From Albibacterium sp035514885 (GTDB lineage Bacteria > Bacteroidota > Bacteroidia > Sphingobacteriales > Sphingobacteriaceae): a DNA stretch of 64,000 nucleotides. Both the position numbers and the translations under genes were made by a program. The notes beneath the pieces are model-generated. The model did not search any database. It had not been told where the DNA came from and was given only the letters and a program-made list of their open reading frames with translations. Positions 40,955 to 49,664 of this stretch are shown here, in pieces. Where the stretch lies: the NCBI RefSeq assembly GCF_035514885.1, contig NZ_DATJCH010000012.1:124001-188000 (forward strand). Reading direction: 5' to 3'. Numbering within the stretch: the first letter of the stretch is position 1; every line of letters begins with the position of its first letter.

Positions 40955-41793
40955 TTGTTCCTTAAATAGATAGCGATCCCATTTAATATAAATGTAAATA
41001 ATAATAACACAATAATGCCGGCTGCAGCATTTATAATGAATCCCTGCTGTGGTCTGGATGTCCAGTTAAAAATTTGAATAGGTAGCGAGGTATATTGATC
41101 TAATGGCCCTTCTGGGATAAAAGGAACATAGGCCAATGCGCCTACTACGATTAAGGGAGCTGTTTCACCGATGGCTCTGGAGGTTGAAAGGATAATCCCC
41201 GTCATGATTCCTCCAAAAGATGCAGGCAGTACTATTCTACGGATGGTTTGCCATTTTGTAGCCCCTAAGCCTAATGCTGCCTGCCGTAAAGAATCTGGAA
41301 CGGCTTTAATAGCTTCGCGGGTTGATACAATGATGATGGGCATAATTAGTAGGGACAGGGTTAGTGATCCTGCAAGGATGCTGTTTCCGAGTCCAGCCAT
41401 ACGTACGAATACCTGTAAGCCTAAGATACCATAAATAACCGATGGAACGCCGGCCAGGTTTGAAATATTGATTTCTACAAATCTCGTAAGTCTGTTCTTT
41501 TTACCATATTCTTGCAAATAGATCCCTGCCATAATGCCAATTGGCAAAGCAATGATCAATGTAAAGAGAAGCAAAGCAACCATGCCGGCTAAAGCTGTAT
41601 AAATACCTGATTCTTCCGGATGCCTTGAAGGTAGATTGGTGAAAAATGACCAGTTGAGACGAGTTGCTCCTTTGATAGTTATGTCGATCAATAAAACGGC
41701 TAACATAATTAAAGCGAACGCTGTACAAGCGATGGCATAGATCCGAAAGATTCTGTCTTTCATCTTGATAGAGAAGAGGGGCTTTCTAGTCAT
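40930..41793 (-). CDS. pstA: Phosphate ABC transporter permease PstA
   Basis: This inner-membrane permease has six helices and the PstA start MTRKPLFSIKMKDRIFRIYA. Typical are GIMAGIYLQEYGKKNRLTRF, the AGVPSVIYGILGLQVFV segment and the EAA loop EAIKAVPDSLRQAALGLGA. The frame is open 84 bp further upstream into pstC, but this start gives a normal N-terminus and an 8-bp overlap with pstC. It is 287 residues long, close to E. coli PstA. Confidence 0.95.
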   Translation of the reverse strand: MTRKPLFSIKMKDRIFRIYAIACTAFALIMLAVLLIDITIKGATRLNWSFFTNLPSRHPEESGIYTALAGMVALLLFTLIIALPIGIMAGIYLQEYGKKNRLTRFVEINISNLAGVPSVIYGILGLQVFVRMAGLGNSILAGSLTLSLLIMPIIIVSTREAIKAVPDSLRQAALGLGATKWQTIRRIVLPASFGGIMTGIILSTSRAIGETAPLIVVGALAYVPFIPEGPLDQYTSLPIQIFNWTSRPQQGFIINAAAGIIVLLLFTFILNGIAIYLRNKWYKKTNL

Positions 41794-42673
41794 AGCGGTT
41801 TTGATATTTCTTTTGAATCCAGAAAGAGATATTATTAAGGATAAAGGTGAATGCGAACAGCGTAATACCAGCAGCAAAAATAGTTCTGTACTCTAGAGAA
41901 TCCTGTGGTACATCACCCATACTTACCTGTACGATATAAGTTGTAATGGTTTCAACAGACTTAAGCGGGTTGAGCGTTAGGTTGGGTTGCTGACCTGCTG
42001 CAATAGCTACAATCATGGTTTCTCCTAATGCCCTTGAAATAGCCAGAATGATGGATACGATGATTCCTGAACTGGCTGCGGGAACCATTACTTTGAAAGC
42101 TGTCTGAAGTTTGTTTGCACCTAATCCATAGGAAGCTTCTCTCAATGATTTTGGAACCGCACGTAAGGCATCTTCACTTAATGAGGTAATGTAAGGGATG
42201 ATCATAATTCCCATAACGATACCCGGTGAAAGTGCGTTAAAGCCCGACAGGCTAGGTATGAAGGTTTGCAGAAGAGGTGTTACAAACTGTAAAGCAAAGA
42301 AGCCATAAACAACCGTTGGTATAGCGGCTAATATTTCCAGAATTGGTTTAACTGCTGCAGTAAATTTCTTGGATGCATATTCGTTTAAATATACGGCGAT
42401 GCTAATTCCGACAGGTACTGCAACGATTGTAGCGATTATAGTTGTTAAGATGGTTCCTGTAAGAAGAGGAAGGATTCCGAAATGCTTATCTGCGAAAAGC
42501 GGAGTCCATTGTGTATCGGTAATAAAGCTAAAGAAGGATACCTCTGCAAAGAATTTTATCGTATCGATTGAAAGGACGAGAATGATGCCAAGAGTAGTAA
42601 GAACTGAGATCAGACTGCAGGCAATCATGAGTAGTTCAATAAATTTCTCGGATTTTATAGATGATTTAGCCAT
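41786..42673 (-). CDS. pstC: Phosphate ABC transporter permease PstC
   Basis: This 295-residue permease partners PstA. It shows VPVGISIAVYLNEYASKKFT, AIPTVVYGFFALQFVTPLLQ, the EAA-type loop EDALRAVPKSLREASYGLGA and AISRALGETMIVAIAAGQQP, all typical of PstC. Six membrane helices are visible. It begins 4 bp after pstS and overlaps pstA. Confidence 0.95.
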   Translation of the reverse strand: MAKSSIKSEKFIELLMIACSLISVLTTLGIILVLSIDTIKFFAEVSFFSFITDTQWTPLFADKHFGILPLLTGTILTTIIATIVAVPVGISIAVYLNEYASKKFTAAVKPILEILAAIPTVVYGFFALQFVTPLLQTFIPSLSGFNALSPGIVMGIMIIPYITSLSEDALRAVPKSLREASYGLGANKLQTAFKVMVPAASSGIIVSIILAISRALGETMIVAIAAGQQPNLTLNPLKSVETITTYIVQVSMGDVPQDSLEYRTIFAAGITLFAFTFILNNISFWIQKKYQNRYD

Positions 42674-42677
42674 TCCT

Positions 42678-43661
42678 TTATTGTGCGTCTTCGTGTAATA
42701 AATTTAGGAGATTTGCTCCTACAATGGATGTGTTTTCAAAAATAGAACCTGTTTTTTTATTTTTGAATCTTTCATAAGACAATTTATAAACTTCTGAAGG
42801 TAAAGCCACTGAGCCAATTTCTTCTGCTAAAGCTGCTGCATTTTCCAGGTAGAATTTTACATAATCCTGAACATAGGGTATTTCTGCTGACTTTACATTA
42901 ATATATATAAATTCAGGACGTGCTAATGGTTGGTAAGCGCCGGTTCTAACGGTTTCATCTGTTGGGTAGATTGCTTCACTATCCTCATCTACTTTGATTG
43001 GAACAAGTTTTAATTTGTCTTTATTTTCAGTGTAGTAAGCTAATCCAAAGTATGCCAAACCATTCACATCGGTAGATACTCCTTGTACCAGCACATTATC
43101 ATCTTCACTTGCTGTATAATCACCTCTGGAAGCTTTTGCTTTTCCATTAATAGCTTCGGTAAAATAGTCATATGTTCCGGACGATGTACCTGCTCCATAA
43201 AGATTAAGTGGTGCATCTGGCCATTCAGGTCGGATCTGATTCCAACGGGTAATTTTTTGTTGACTTTCCGGTGCCCACATTTTGTGAAGTTCTTCAACAG
43301 TTAAGTAGTCGACAAATGTGTTGTTTGGACTTATAACTACCGCTAAGCCGTCATAAGATACGGGGATTTCGATAAATCCGATATTGTTTTGTTTGCTTAG
43401 TTCAATTTCACTTTTGCTTATCGGACGAGAGGCGTTGCTAATATCTGTTTCACTTCTTAGAAATTTTTTAAAACCTCCTCCGGTTCCTGAGACACCGACA
43501 GTAACGCGTATCTGTGGACGTATGTCACGAAATTCTTCTGATACGGCTTCTGTTAAAGGATATACCGTGCTGGAGCCATCGATGTTGATCTTCCCTTCGT
43601 AGCTCTTAAAGCACGATGAGAACAATAGGAGCATGGTTGCCAGCGAAATAAATCTATACAT
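42678..43661 (-). CDS. pstS: Phosphate-binding lipoprotein PstS
   Basis: This high-affinity phosphate receptor has 327 residues with a lipoprotein signal (MYRFISLATMLLLFSSC). Phosphate-contact motifs are INIDGSSTVYPLTEAVSEEF, VGVSGTGGGFKKFLRSETDI, ASRPISKSEIELSKQN and YGAGTSSGTYDYFTEAI. It is the first gene of the operon. A -7 box without a -33 element, plus a Pho-box-like direct repeat, lies upstream, as expected for activation under phosphate limitation. Confidence 0.96.
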   Translation of the reverse strand: MYRFISLATMLLLFSSCFKSYEGKINIDGSSTVYPLTEAVSEEFRDIRPQIRVTVGVSGTGGGFKKFLRSETDISNASRPISKSEIELSKQNNIGFIEIPVSYDGLAVVISPNNTFVDYLTVEELHKMWAPESQQKITRWNQIRPEWPDAPLNLYGAGTSSGTYDYFTEAINGKAKASRGDYTASEDDNVLVQGVSTDVNGLAYFGLAYYTENKDKLKLVPIKVDEDSEAIYPTDETVRTGAYQPLARPEFIYINVKSAEIPYVQDYVKFYLENAAALAEEIGSVALPSEVYKLSYERFKNKKTGSIFENTSIVGANLLNLLHEDAQ

Positions 43662-43687
43662 ATTATGAAATAGGATTTAATACGGTG

Positions 43688-43695
43688 CAAAGATA
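43688..43695 (-). promoter_or_regulatory. -7 box of the pst operon
   Basis: On the minus strand TATCTTTG is a perfect TAnnTTTG box 26 bp upstream of pstS. No -33 TTTG/TTG is found 19-21 nt further upstream, which suggests an activator-dependent promoter. Confidence 0.55.
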
Positions 43696-43727
43696 TTAAG
43701 GTAATGTATACCGTGGGTTATGGATAT

Positions 43728-43744
43728 GTTAACTTAATGTTAAC
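43728..43744 (-). promoter_or_regulatory. Pho-box-like direct repeat
   Basis: GTTAAC occurs twice with an 11-bp period (43728-43733 and 43739-43744). The period equals that of PhoB boxes in other phyla, though the repeat sequence differs. It lies 32 bp upstream of the pst -7 box. Confidence 0.5.
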
Positions 43745-43779
43745 AATACCCATATAGATAAGTTTTCCTTAAAAGTATT

Positions 43780-44982
43780 TTAAGGTCTCGCGGAAGAATT
43801 ATAAGCAGTTAAACCCTGTTCTATGCATATCAAGGCTTTTCTTAAATCGTCTTGATTAATTACATAGGCTAGTCTTACTTCTTTCAGGCCCATGCCGGGT
43901 GTGCTGTAAAATCCTGAGGCAGGAGCCATCATAACCGTTTCATTATTATAGTCGAATTCCTCCAGCATCCATTGACAGAATTTTTCAGTATCATCAACCG
44001 GTAATTCGGCTACAATATAGAAGGCTCCGCCAGGAACTGAACAACGCACACCTGGTATCTTATTTAGTCCGTTGGCAAGAAGATCTCTGCGTTGAGTATA
44101 TTCTTTTTTAACTTCAGTGAAATAACTATCAGGGGTGTCTACTGCTGCTTCTCCGGCTATTTGTGCAACCAAAGGAGCACTTAAGCGAGCTTGGGCAAAT
44201 TTTAAACCTGCTTTATAGATAGCTTTGTTTTTAGTGATTAAACAGCCTAGACGTGCTCCGCAAGCACTATAGCGCTTTGAAACACTATCTATAATCACCA
44301 CATTTTCATCAAATCCTTGTAGATTTAGAGGTGAAATAAACTCTCGGCCATCGTAGCAGAATTCGCGGTATGCTTCATCCGAAAATAGAAATAAATCGTA
44401 TTTTAAGCAAAGATCACGTAATGATTCTAGTTCCTCTTTGGAATATAAATAGCCTGTTGGATTATTGGGATTGCAAATGAAGATAGCTTTTGTCTTTTCT
44501 GTAATTACCTTCTCGAATTCTGAGATAGAAGGCAGTGCGAAGTTATCGTTCATCTCCGATAGAAGAGGTTTAACGACAATGTTAGCCATGCAAGCGAATC
44601 CGCTGTAATTGGCATAAAAAGGCTCCGGAATAATAATCTCATCACCACTGTTTAAACAGGTTTGCATGGCAATGGTGATTGCTTCTGATGCACCATTGGT
44701 AACCAGGATGTCATTCGCAGTTATGTTGTAATTAAGCTTATTATAATATTGAGCTAATTTGTTTCGGTAAGACAGAATCCCTTCTGAAGGAGTGTATGCC
44801 CAAACTTTGAAGTCTATGCTTTTTATGGCATCAATCATTCCCTTCGGCGTTTCAATATCTGGTTGCCCAATATTTAGATGATATACTTTCTTTCCTTTTT
44901 GTTTAGCTGATTCAGCATAAGGAGTTAATTTGCGGATTGGAGATGCTGGCATATCATAGCCCTTCTGCGATGTTTTAGGCAT
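43780..44982 (-). CDS. Pyridoxal-phosphate aminotransferase (aspartate aminotransferase-like)
   Basis: This fold-type I class I/II aminotransferase of 400 residues would transfer amino groups between an amino acid and 2-oxoglutarate. Motifs are YHLNIGQPDIETPKGMIDAI at the N-terminus, VTNGASEAITIAMQ, IFICNPNNPTGYLYSKEELE with the substrate Asn, FSDEAYREFCYDG, and the PLP lysine in IDSVSKRYSACGARLGC. It is cytosolic. It stands on the same strand as pst, but a promoter lies between them, so it is a separate unit. The amino acid it prefers is unclear. Confidence 0.92.
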   Translation of the reverse strand: MPKTSQKGYDMPASPIRKLTPYAESAKQKGKKVYHLNIGQPDIETPKGMIDAIKSIDFKVWAYTPSEGILSYRNKLAQYYNKLNYNITANDILVTNGASEAITIAMQTCLNSGDEIIIPEPFYANYSGFACMANIVVKPLLSEMNDNFALPSISEFEKVITEKTKAIFICNPNNPTGYLYSKEELESLRDLCLKYDLFLFSDEAYREFCYDGREFISPLNLQGFDENVVIIDSVSKRYSACGARLGCLITKNKAIYKAGLKFAQARLSAPLVAQIAGEAAVDTPDSYFTEVKKEYTQRRDLLANGLNKIPGVRCSVPGGAFYIVAELPVDDTEKFCQWMLEEFDYNNETVMMAPASGFYSTPGMGLKEVRLAYVINQDDLRKALICIEQGLTAYNSSARP

Positions 44983-45039
44983 TGTTGGTATTGGAGTTTA
45001 TAGGTTATTTGTTTAATTGCTATTTGTTTGAGTATAAAA

Positions 45040-45073
45040 AAAAGGCTGAATGAATAAAATCAAACAGCCTTTT
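45040..45073 (-). terminator. Rho-independent terminator after the DUF1573 gene
   Basis: On the minus strand AAAAGGCTG and CAGCCTTTT form a 9-bp stem with a 16-nt loop, followed by a run of eight T. It lies 17 bp after the stop of the DUF1573 gene. Confidence 0.7.
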
Positions 45074-45089
45074 GTATTAATTTTATTCT

Positions 45090-45473
45090 TTAGTTCTTTT
45101 GGACCACACCCTTAATATATAATGCTTTAACAGGTGTTTTCGCATTGGAGCGAATGGTTACCATTTTAGAGAAAGGACTCGCCGCGGAGGCATCAAAAGT
45201 TACTTTTATTTTTCCTTGTGCACCCGGTTGCACAGGGGCTGTAGTAAATTCAGGAACTGTGCATCCACAGGTAGATTCAACTTTGCTGATAATAAGTGGT
45301 TCTGTTCCTGTATTCGTAAATTTAAACTCATAGCTTACCGGTGTTCCCTGAACAATCTTTCCAAAATCATGCGTTTCGTGTTCGAATTTAAATTCTGCTT
45401 TATTTTGTAGAGTCAAGGAAGTTAAACCCATGAATGATAGGGCAAGAACCAAAACTGAGATTATTTTTTTCAT
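45090..45473 (-). CDS. DUF1573 domain protein, exported
   Basis: The 127-residue protein has a signal peptide (MKKIISVLVLALSFMGLTSL) and one Ig-like DUF1573 domain: HETHDFGKIVQGTPVSYEFK, EPLIISKVESTCGCTVPEFT with the typical CGC, and GKIKVTFDASAASPFSKMVT. The frame extends 54 bp further upstream, but the chosen ATG gives a clean signal peptide. The family is common in Bacteroidota envelopes without a known role. It stands alone and has its own terminator. A dyad precedes it. Confidence 0.88.
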   Translation of the reverse strand: MKKIISVLVLALSFMGLTSLTLQNKAEFKFEHETHDFGKIVQGTPVSYEFKFTNTGTEPLIISKVESTCGCTVPEFTTAPVQPGAQGKIKVTFDASAASPFSKMVTIRSNAKTPVKALYIKGVVQKN

Positions 45474-45486
45474 CGTTTTCCAATTT

Positions 45487-45510
45487 ATATCGTTGATTAT
45501 AGAACGATAT
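45487..45510. promoter_or_regulatory. Dyad upstream of the DUF1573 gene
   Basis: ATATCGTT-gattatag-AACGATAT is a perfect 8+8 dyad 14 bp before the start codon. It could be a regulator site or a leader hairpin. Confidence 0.35.
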
Positions 45511-45672
45511 TGTTTAATTGTATCCATTAAATCAAAAGTACGTAAAATAATGTGTTTAAAACAATGGAATAGTTGTTAAATTAATCGTTTCGATATTTTA
45601 TTCTGATAAAATCGCGCTAATTGATATATAATTCTGACTTTAAAGCTCTTTCTCCATTTATTATATTTTTTT

Positions 45673-45680
45673 TATCTTTG
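45673..45680 (+). promoter_or_regulatory. -7 box of the 2-oxoacid dehydrogenase operon
   Basis: TATCTTTG is a perfect TAnnTTTG box 37 bp before the start codon. TTTC lies about 20 nt upstream as a weak -33. Confidence 0.5.
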
Positions 45681-45717
45681 AGTTTTTACTGATTTCTATT
45701 GAGTTTACACCAACGCT

Positions 45718-48123
45718 ATGTCAGAAACCATGAAACTATTTTCTAAGGTCGAATTAAGCTATAATGAATTTAAAAGTCAGTTAATCGCTGATTACAGGAT
45801 AGCATTTGAAAGCCGACAAATTAGTATAATTGGAAGAAGGGAGGTTCTGACGGGTAAGGCGAAGTTCGGTATTTTCGGTGATGGGAAGGAGTTGGCTCAG
45901 ATTGCAATGGCCAAAGTTTTTAGAGACGGAGATTGGCGCTCAGGCTATTACCGTGATCAAACCTTCGCATTTGCTTCTGGAATAACAGATTACCATAAAT
46001 TTTTCGCACAGCTTTATGCTCATCCTGATATAGATGTAGAACCTGCTTCTGGTGGGCGGCAGATGAATTGTCATTTTTCTACTCAAATCATAGATGCAAA
46101 CGGTAATTGGCTGGATCATACACAGCAGAAAAATTCTTCGTCGGATGTTTCAACTACGGGTGGACAAATGCCTCGTTTAGTTGGTCTGGCTCAAGCATCC
46201 AAGATATATAGGGATCGGGAGGATTTGCAACATATGACTACCTTTTCAAATATGGGTAATGAGGTTGCATTTGGCACGATCGGTAATGCGTCTACGTCAG
46301 AAGGAGTGTTTTTTGAAACATTGAATGCAGCGGGTGTTATGCAGATACCAATGGCTATTTCAATCTGGGATGATGGATATGGTATATCGGTTCCCAATGA
46401 AATTCAAACCACTAAAGAAGATATATCAGAGATATTAAAAGGGCTGCAGAGAGATGAGAAGGGAGAAGGTTTTGAAATTTTTAAGGTGCGAGGCTGGGAT
46501 TATCCTGCTTTGGTTGCTACCTATGAGAGGGCCATTCAGGTTTGTAGAGAAAAGCATATTCCTGTAATGATTCATGTAACTGAAATGACTCAGCCTCAGG
46601 GGCATTCGACTTCCGGATCGCATGAACGTTATAAAACGAAAGAGCGTCTGGAATGGGAGCGTGAATTTGATTGCATCAGTAAAATGCGTAGTTGGATGCT
46701 TGAAACGCAAGTTTGTTCTAATGAGGAGCTTGAAGAACTTGAAAAGGAGTCTAAAGATAAAATTAAAACGATTCAACAGCAGGTCTGGAAAGACTATCTT
46801 GCTGTATTTGCAACAGAAAAAGAAGAAGCGATTAAGCTTGTATACGATTTGAATAATGAACAGGCATATAAGTTGGCTGAAGAGTTAAGGTTGATGTACG
46901 AACCAAGTCTGAAAGATATATATGGACTTGTTCGCAAGGCTTTGCGGATCGTACGAAAGGAAGATTCGACTGCAAAGAGCCGTTTGTTAAGATGGTATGA
47001 AAGACATCAGGAAGTCAATACAGATCGTTTTCATTCAAAGGTGTTTACTGAAAGTATTGAGGGTGTTGAGTATATAACGGAAACAGCTGTAGAGTATCCT
47101 GCTGAGGTTAATTTAGTTGATGGCAGAGAGATTTTAAATGCTTGTTTCATCGCTAACTTTGAAAGAGATGCAAGAATTCTTGCCTTTGGTGAGGATGTGG
47201 GTGCGATTGGTGATGTGAACCAAGGCTTTGCCGGTTTACAATTAAGGTTTGGAGAGGAACGTGTTTTTGATACGGGTATTCGGGAAAATACAATTATCGG
47301 ACAAGGTATTGGTTTGGCATTAAGAGGTTTAAAACCGATCGCTGAGATTCAATATTTAGACTATATACTTTATGCGATTACTGCTTTAAGTGATGATTTA
47401 GCGTCGTTAAGTTATCGTACCAAGGGTGGGCAGAAAGCACCGGTTATCGTTCGTACGAGAGGTCATAGGTTGGAAGGTATCTGGCATTCAGGGTCGCCGA
47501 TGGCTATGCTTCTGGATACGCTTCGCGGAATGCATATTTGTGTACCGAGGAATATGACGCAGGCTGCTGGAATGTATAATGTATTGCTTAGGTCTGATGA
47601 ACCTGCACTGGTCATTGAAAGCTTGAATGGCTATCGCCTGAAAGAGCCCTTACCGGAGAATGTGGGTGAATTTACCGTTCCTTTGGGTGTGGCGGAGATC
47701 ATGAAAGCCGGATCGGATGTTACGGTAGTTTCTTATGGATCAACCTTAAGGATTGTTGAAGCAGCTGCTGAAGAACTAGAAGGGCTAGGAATTTCTATCG
47801 AGATTATTGACCCTCAAACATTACAACCTTTTGATATTAGAAATACCTGCGGAAAGTCACTGAGTAAAACAAATAGACTTCTAATAGTGGATGAAGATAT
47901 GCCAGGTGGTGCTTCGGCCTTTATTCTTCAGCAGATATTGGAAGAACAAAAAGGTTATTTTCATTTAGATGGTCAACCTCGTACATTAACTGCAAAAGCT
48001 CACCGGCCTCCTTATGGTTCGGATGGTGATTATTTCACAAAACCGTCTGTAGATGATGTTGTTGAAGCAGTTTATGCTATTATGAATGAGGCGAATCCGG
48101 AAAAGTATCCAACTATATTTTAG
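45718..48123 (+). CDS. 2-Oxoacid dehydrogenase E1, fused alpha and beta subunits
   Basis: This thiamine-diphosphate E1 component decarboxylates 2-oxoacids, most likely branched-chain ones. The 801-residue protein joins an alpha half (about 1-400: GYYRDQTFAFASGITDYHKF, GNASTSEGVFFETLNAAGVM, AISIWDDGYGISVPNEIQTT) to a beta half (about 455-795: ILAFGEDVGAIGDVNQGFAG, RVFDTGIRENTIIGQGIGLA, KAPVIVRTRGHRLEGIWHSG). Such fusions are common in Bacteroidota. The usual GDG metal/TPP motif reads GNA here, with a later DD. I take this as a family feature, though it deserves a check. No E2 or E3 gene is nearby. DUF2027 and ispE follow on the same strand. Confidence 0.94.
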   Translation: MSETMKLFSKVELSYNEFKSQLIADYRIAFESRQISIIGRREVLTGKAKFGIFGDGKELAQIAMAKVFRDGDWRSGYYRDQTFAFASGITDYHKFFAQLYAHPDIDVEPASGGRQMNCHFSTQIIDANGNWLDHTQQKNSSSDVSTTGGQMPRLVGLAQASKIYRDREDLQHMTTFSNMGNEVAFGTIGNASTSEGVFFETLNAAGVMQIPMAISIWDDGYGISVPNEIQTTKEDISEILKGLQRDEKGEGFEIFKVRGWDYPALVATYERAIQVCREKHIPVMIHVTEMTQPQGHSTSGSHERYKTKERLEWEREFDCISKMRSWMLETQVCSNEELEELEKESKDKIKTIQQQVWKDYLAVFATEKEEAIKLVYDLNNEQAYKLAEELRLMYEPSLKDIYGLVRKALRIVRKEDSTAKSRLLRWYERHQEVNTDRFHSKVFTESIEGVEYITETAVEYPAEVNLVDGREILNACFIANFERDARILAFGEDVGAIGDVNQGFAGLQLRFGEERVFDTGIRENTIIGQGIGLALRGLKPIAEIQYLDYILYAITALSDDLASLSYRTKGGQKAPVIVRTRGHRLEGIWHSGSPMAMLLDTLRGMHICVPRNMTQAAGMYNVLLRSDEPALVIESLNGYRLKEPLPENVGEFTVPLGVAEIMKAGSDVTVVSYGSTLRIVEAAAEELEGLGISIEIIDPQTLQPFDIRNTCGKSLSKTNRLLIVDEDMPGGASAFILQQILEEQKGYFHLDGQPRTLTAKAHRPPYGSDGDYFTKPSVDDVVEAVYAIMNEANPEKYPTIF

Positions 48124-48135
48124 ATAAATTTCATC

Positions 48136-48786
48136 ATGAGTAAATATAAATTAGGAGACTTCGTGCGCCTTGTAGAAGAAGATGCAGAAGGCCATATTAC
48201 TGCCATTTTGAATGATGGAATGATTGCAGTTACCGGAGAAGACGGTTTTGAAATCCCTGTACCGGAAACAAAGGTAACTTTGGTTTATGGAAAAATGGAT
48301 ACTGAAGAGGATAGGAGGACAGAGGTTGTTGAGGTTCCTGAAACTGAATTCAAGAATGAAGGGATATATTTGGCAATAACAGGTGATCAGAAGCAGGGGG
48401 TGGTGGAGTTTTTTATTGTTAATGAAAGTTCGTATCAGTTGATGCTCGGCATGAATATAAAAAAGGCTGATCAGATAAAAGGAGAATTCAGTGGTCAGGT
48501 TGCACCTCATAATGCTGAAAGAGTTTATACTGCTAATGCTTCCTCTGTTGGAAACTGGCCGGTATTTAATTTTCAGTTTCTTTTCTTTTCGAAGAATTTA
48601 CTTGATATTAAAAAACCATTGGTCTGTAATAAGAAAATCAGGCCGGTTGATTTGTCGACTTCTAAAAAAGAGGTTTCTCTTCTTGGAATGAAAGCTTGGG
48701 TATTTCGCTTAGATGAAGATGAAGCGAAAATAGATACTGAAAAATTACAGGAGCATTTCTTTTCTCACCGTCCGAATAAAAAATAA
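48136..48786 (+). CDS. DUF2027 domain protein without Smr domain
   Basis: The 216-residue protein has the DUF2027 layout of Bacteroidota MutS2/Smr-linked proteins: KLGDFVRLVEEDAEGHITAI, VTGEDGFEIPVPETKVTLVY, then a beta-domain (GIYLAITGDQKQGVVEFFIV, FNFQFLFFSKNLLDIKKPLV). The longer homologues I know end with an Smr nuclease domain starting VDLHI. Here the protein stops at HFFSHRPNKK and only 36 bp separate it from ispE, so no Smr remnant exists. The function is unknown. It is 12 bp after the E1 gene and co-directional with ispE. Confidence 0.75.
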   Translation: MSKYKLGDFVRLVEEDAEGHITAILNDGMIAVTGEDGFEIPVPETKVTLVYGKMDTEEDRRTEVVEVPETEFKNEGIYLAITGDQKQGVVEFFIVNESSYQLMLGMNIKKADQIKGEFSGQVAPHNAERVYTANASSVGNWPVFNFQFLFFSKNLLDIKKPLVCNKKIRPVDLSTSKKEVSLLGMKAWVFRLDEDEAKIDTEKLQEHFFSHRPNKK

Positions 48787-48822
48787 CTTTATTATTGATG
48801 ATTTTCTGATCAATTAATCAAA

Positions 48823-49620
48823 ATGATTACTTTTCCGAATGCTAAAATAAATTTAGGTCTACAGGTCTTGAGGAAGCGGTCGGATGGCTATCATGATATA
48901 GAGACAGTTTTGTATCCTATTCCCATATATGATGCATTAGAAATTGTTGAAGCTTCTGGTTTTCAGATTTTTGTTTCTGGAATTCCAATCCCAAATGAAG
49001 GTGATAATATATGTAGCAGGGTTTTTAAACTGTTAGCGGATATTTATAAGCTGTCACCTGTACATATTTTTTTACATAAAAGAATACCAATCGGAGCAGG
49101 TTTGGGCGGTGGTTCGTCTGATGCAGCTTTCCTGATTAAATTAATGAATGATTATTTCAATCTGCAGTTAAGTTCTGATCAGATGATCGATTACGCGCGT
49201 ACTTTGGGTGCAGATTGTGCTTTTTTTATTAATAATAAGAGTGTCTTTGCAGAAGGGATTGGGGATCGGTTTTCAGAACTGGAAATAGACCTTTCAGCTT
49301 ATCATTTAGTCGTAGTTAAACCTCCTATTCATATTAATACGGCAGAGGCGTATGATGGTGTTTTGTTGACTGAGGGAGGAAGAGGTTTGAAACAGGCAAT
49401 TCTTAAACCAGTTACTAGCTGGAAAGAGTCTGTGTTCAATGATTTTGAAACTACGATATTCAAAAAATTCCCTGCTATTGGTCAGATAAAGCAAGATTTA
49501 TATGATGCCGGAGCTGTGTATGCAGCAATGAGCGGAAGTGGCTCTTCGCTTTTTGCTATATTTGAGCATGCTGTTTGTTTGTCGGAATTAGCTAAATCAA
49601 ACCAAGTGATATATTGTTGA
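48823..49620 (+). CDS. ispE: 4-Diphosphocytidyl-2-C-methyl-D-erythritol kinase
   Basis: IspE phosphorylates the CDP-ME intermediate of the non-mevalonate isoprenoid pathway with ATP. The 265-residue GHMP kinase shows the start FPNAKINLGLQVLRKRSDGY HDIETV with the catalytic Lys, the glycine-rich loop PIGAGLGGGSSDAAFLI, DCAFFINNKSVFAEGIGD, and the C-terminal AAMSGSGSSLFAIF. It is cytosolic and essential in such bacteria. Confidence 0.96.
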   Translation: MITFPNAKINLGLQVLRKRSDGYHDIETVLYPIPIYDALEIVEASGFQIFVSGIPIPNEGDNICSRVFKLLADIYKLSPVHIFLHKRIPIGAGLGGGSSDAAFLIKLMNDYFNLQLSSDQMIDYARTLGADCAFFINNKSVFAEGIGDRFSELEIDLSAYHLVVVKPPIHINTAEAYDGVLLTEGGRGLKQAILKPVTSWKESVFNDFETTIFKKFPAIGQIKQDLYDAGAVYAAMSGSGSSLFAIFEHAVCLSELAKSNQVIYC

Positions 49621-49664
49621 TTTTTTAATAATCTTAAAACCAGTCTTTAAAACTAATCTTTGAA

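Noticed and set aside
40930..41877. Longer pstA start reaching 84 bp further into pstC
   Set aside because: The added residues look like out-of-frame pstC sequence. The start at 41793 gives a normal PstA N-terminus.
45718..48123. GNA in place of the GDG thiamine motif as a sign of an inactive enzyme
   Set aside because: The rest of both halves is well kept, and I believe fused Bacteroidota E1 proteins share this variant. It cannot be called defective from this alone.
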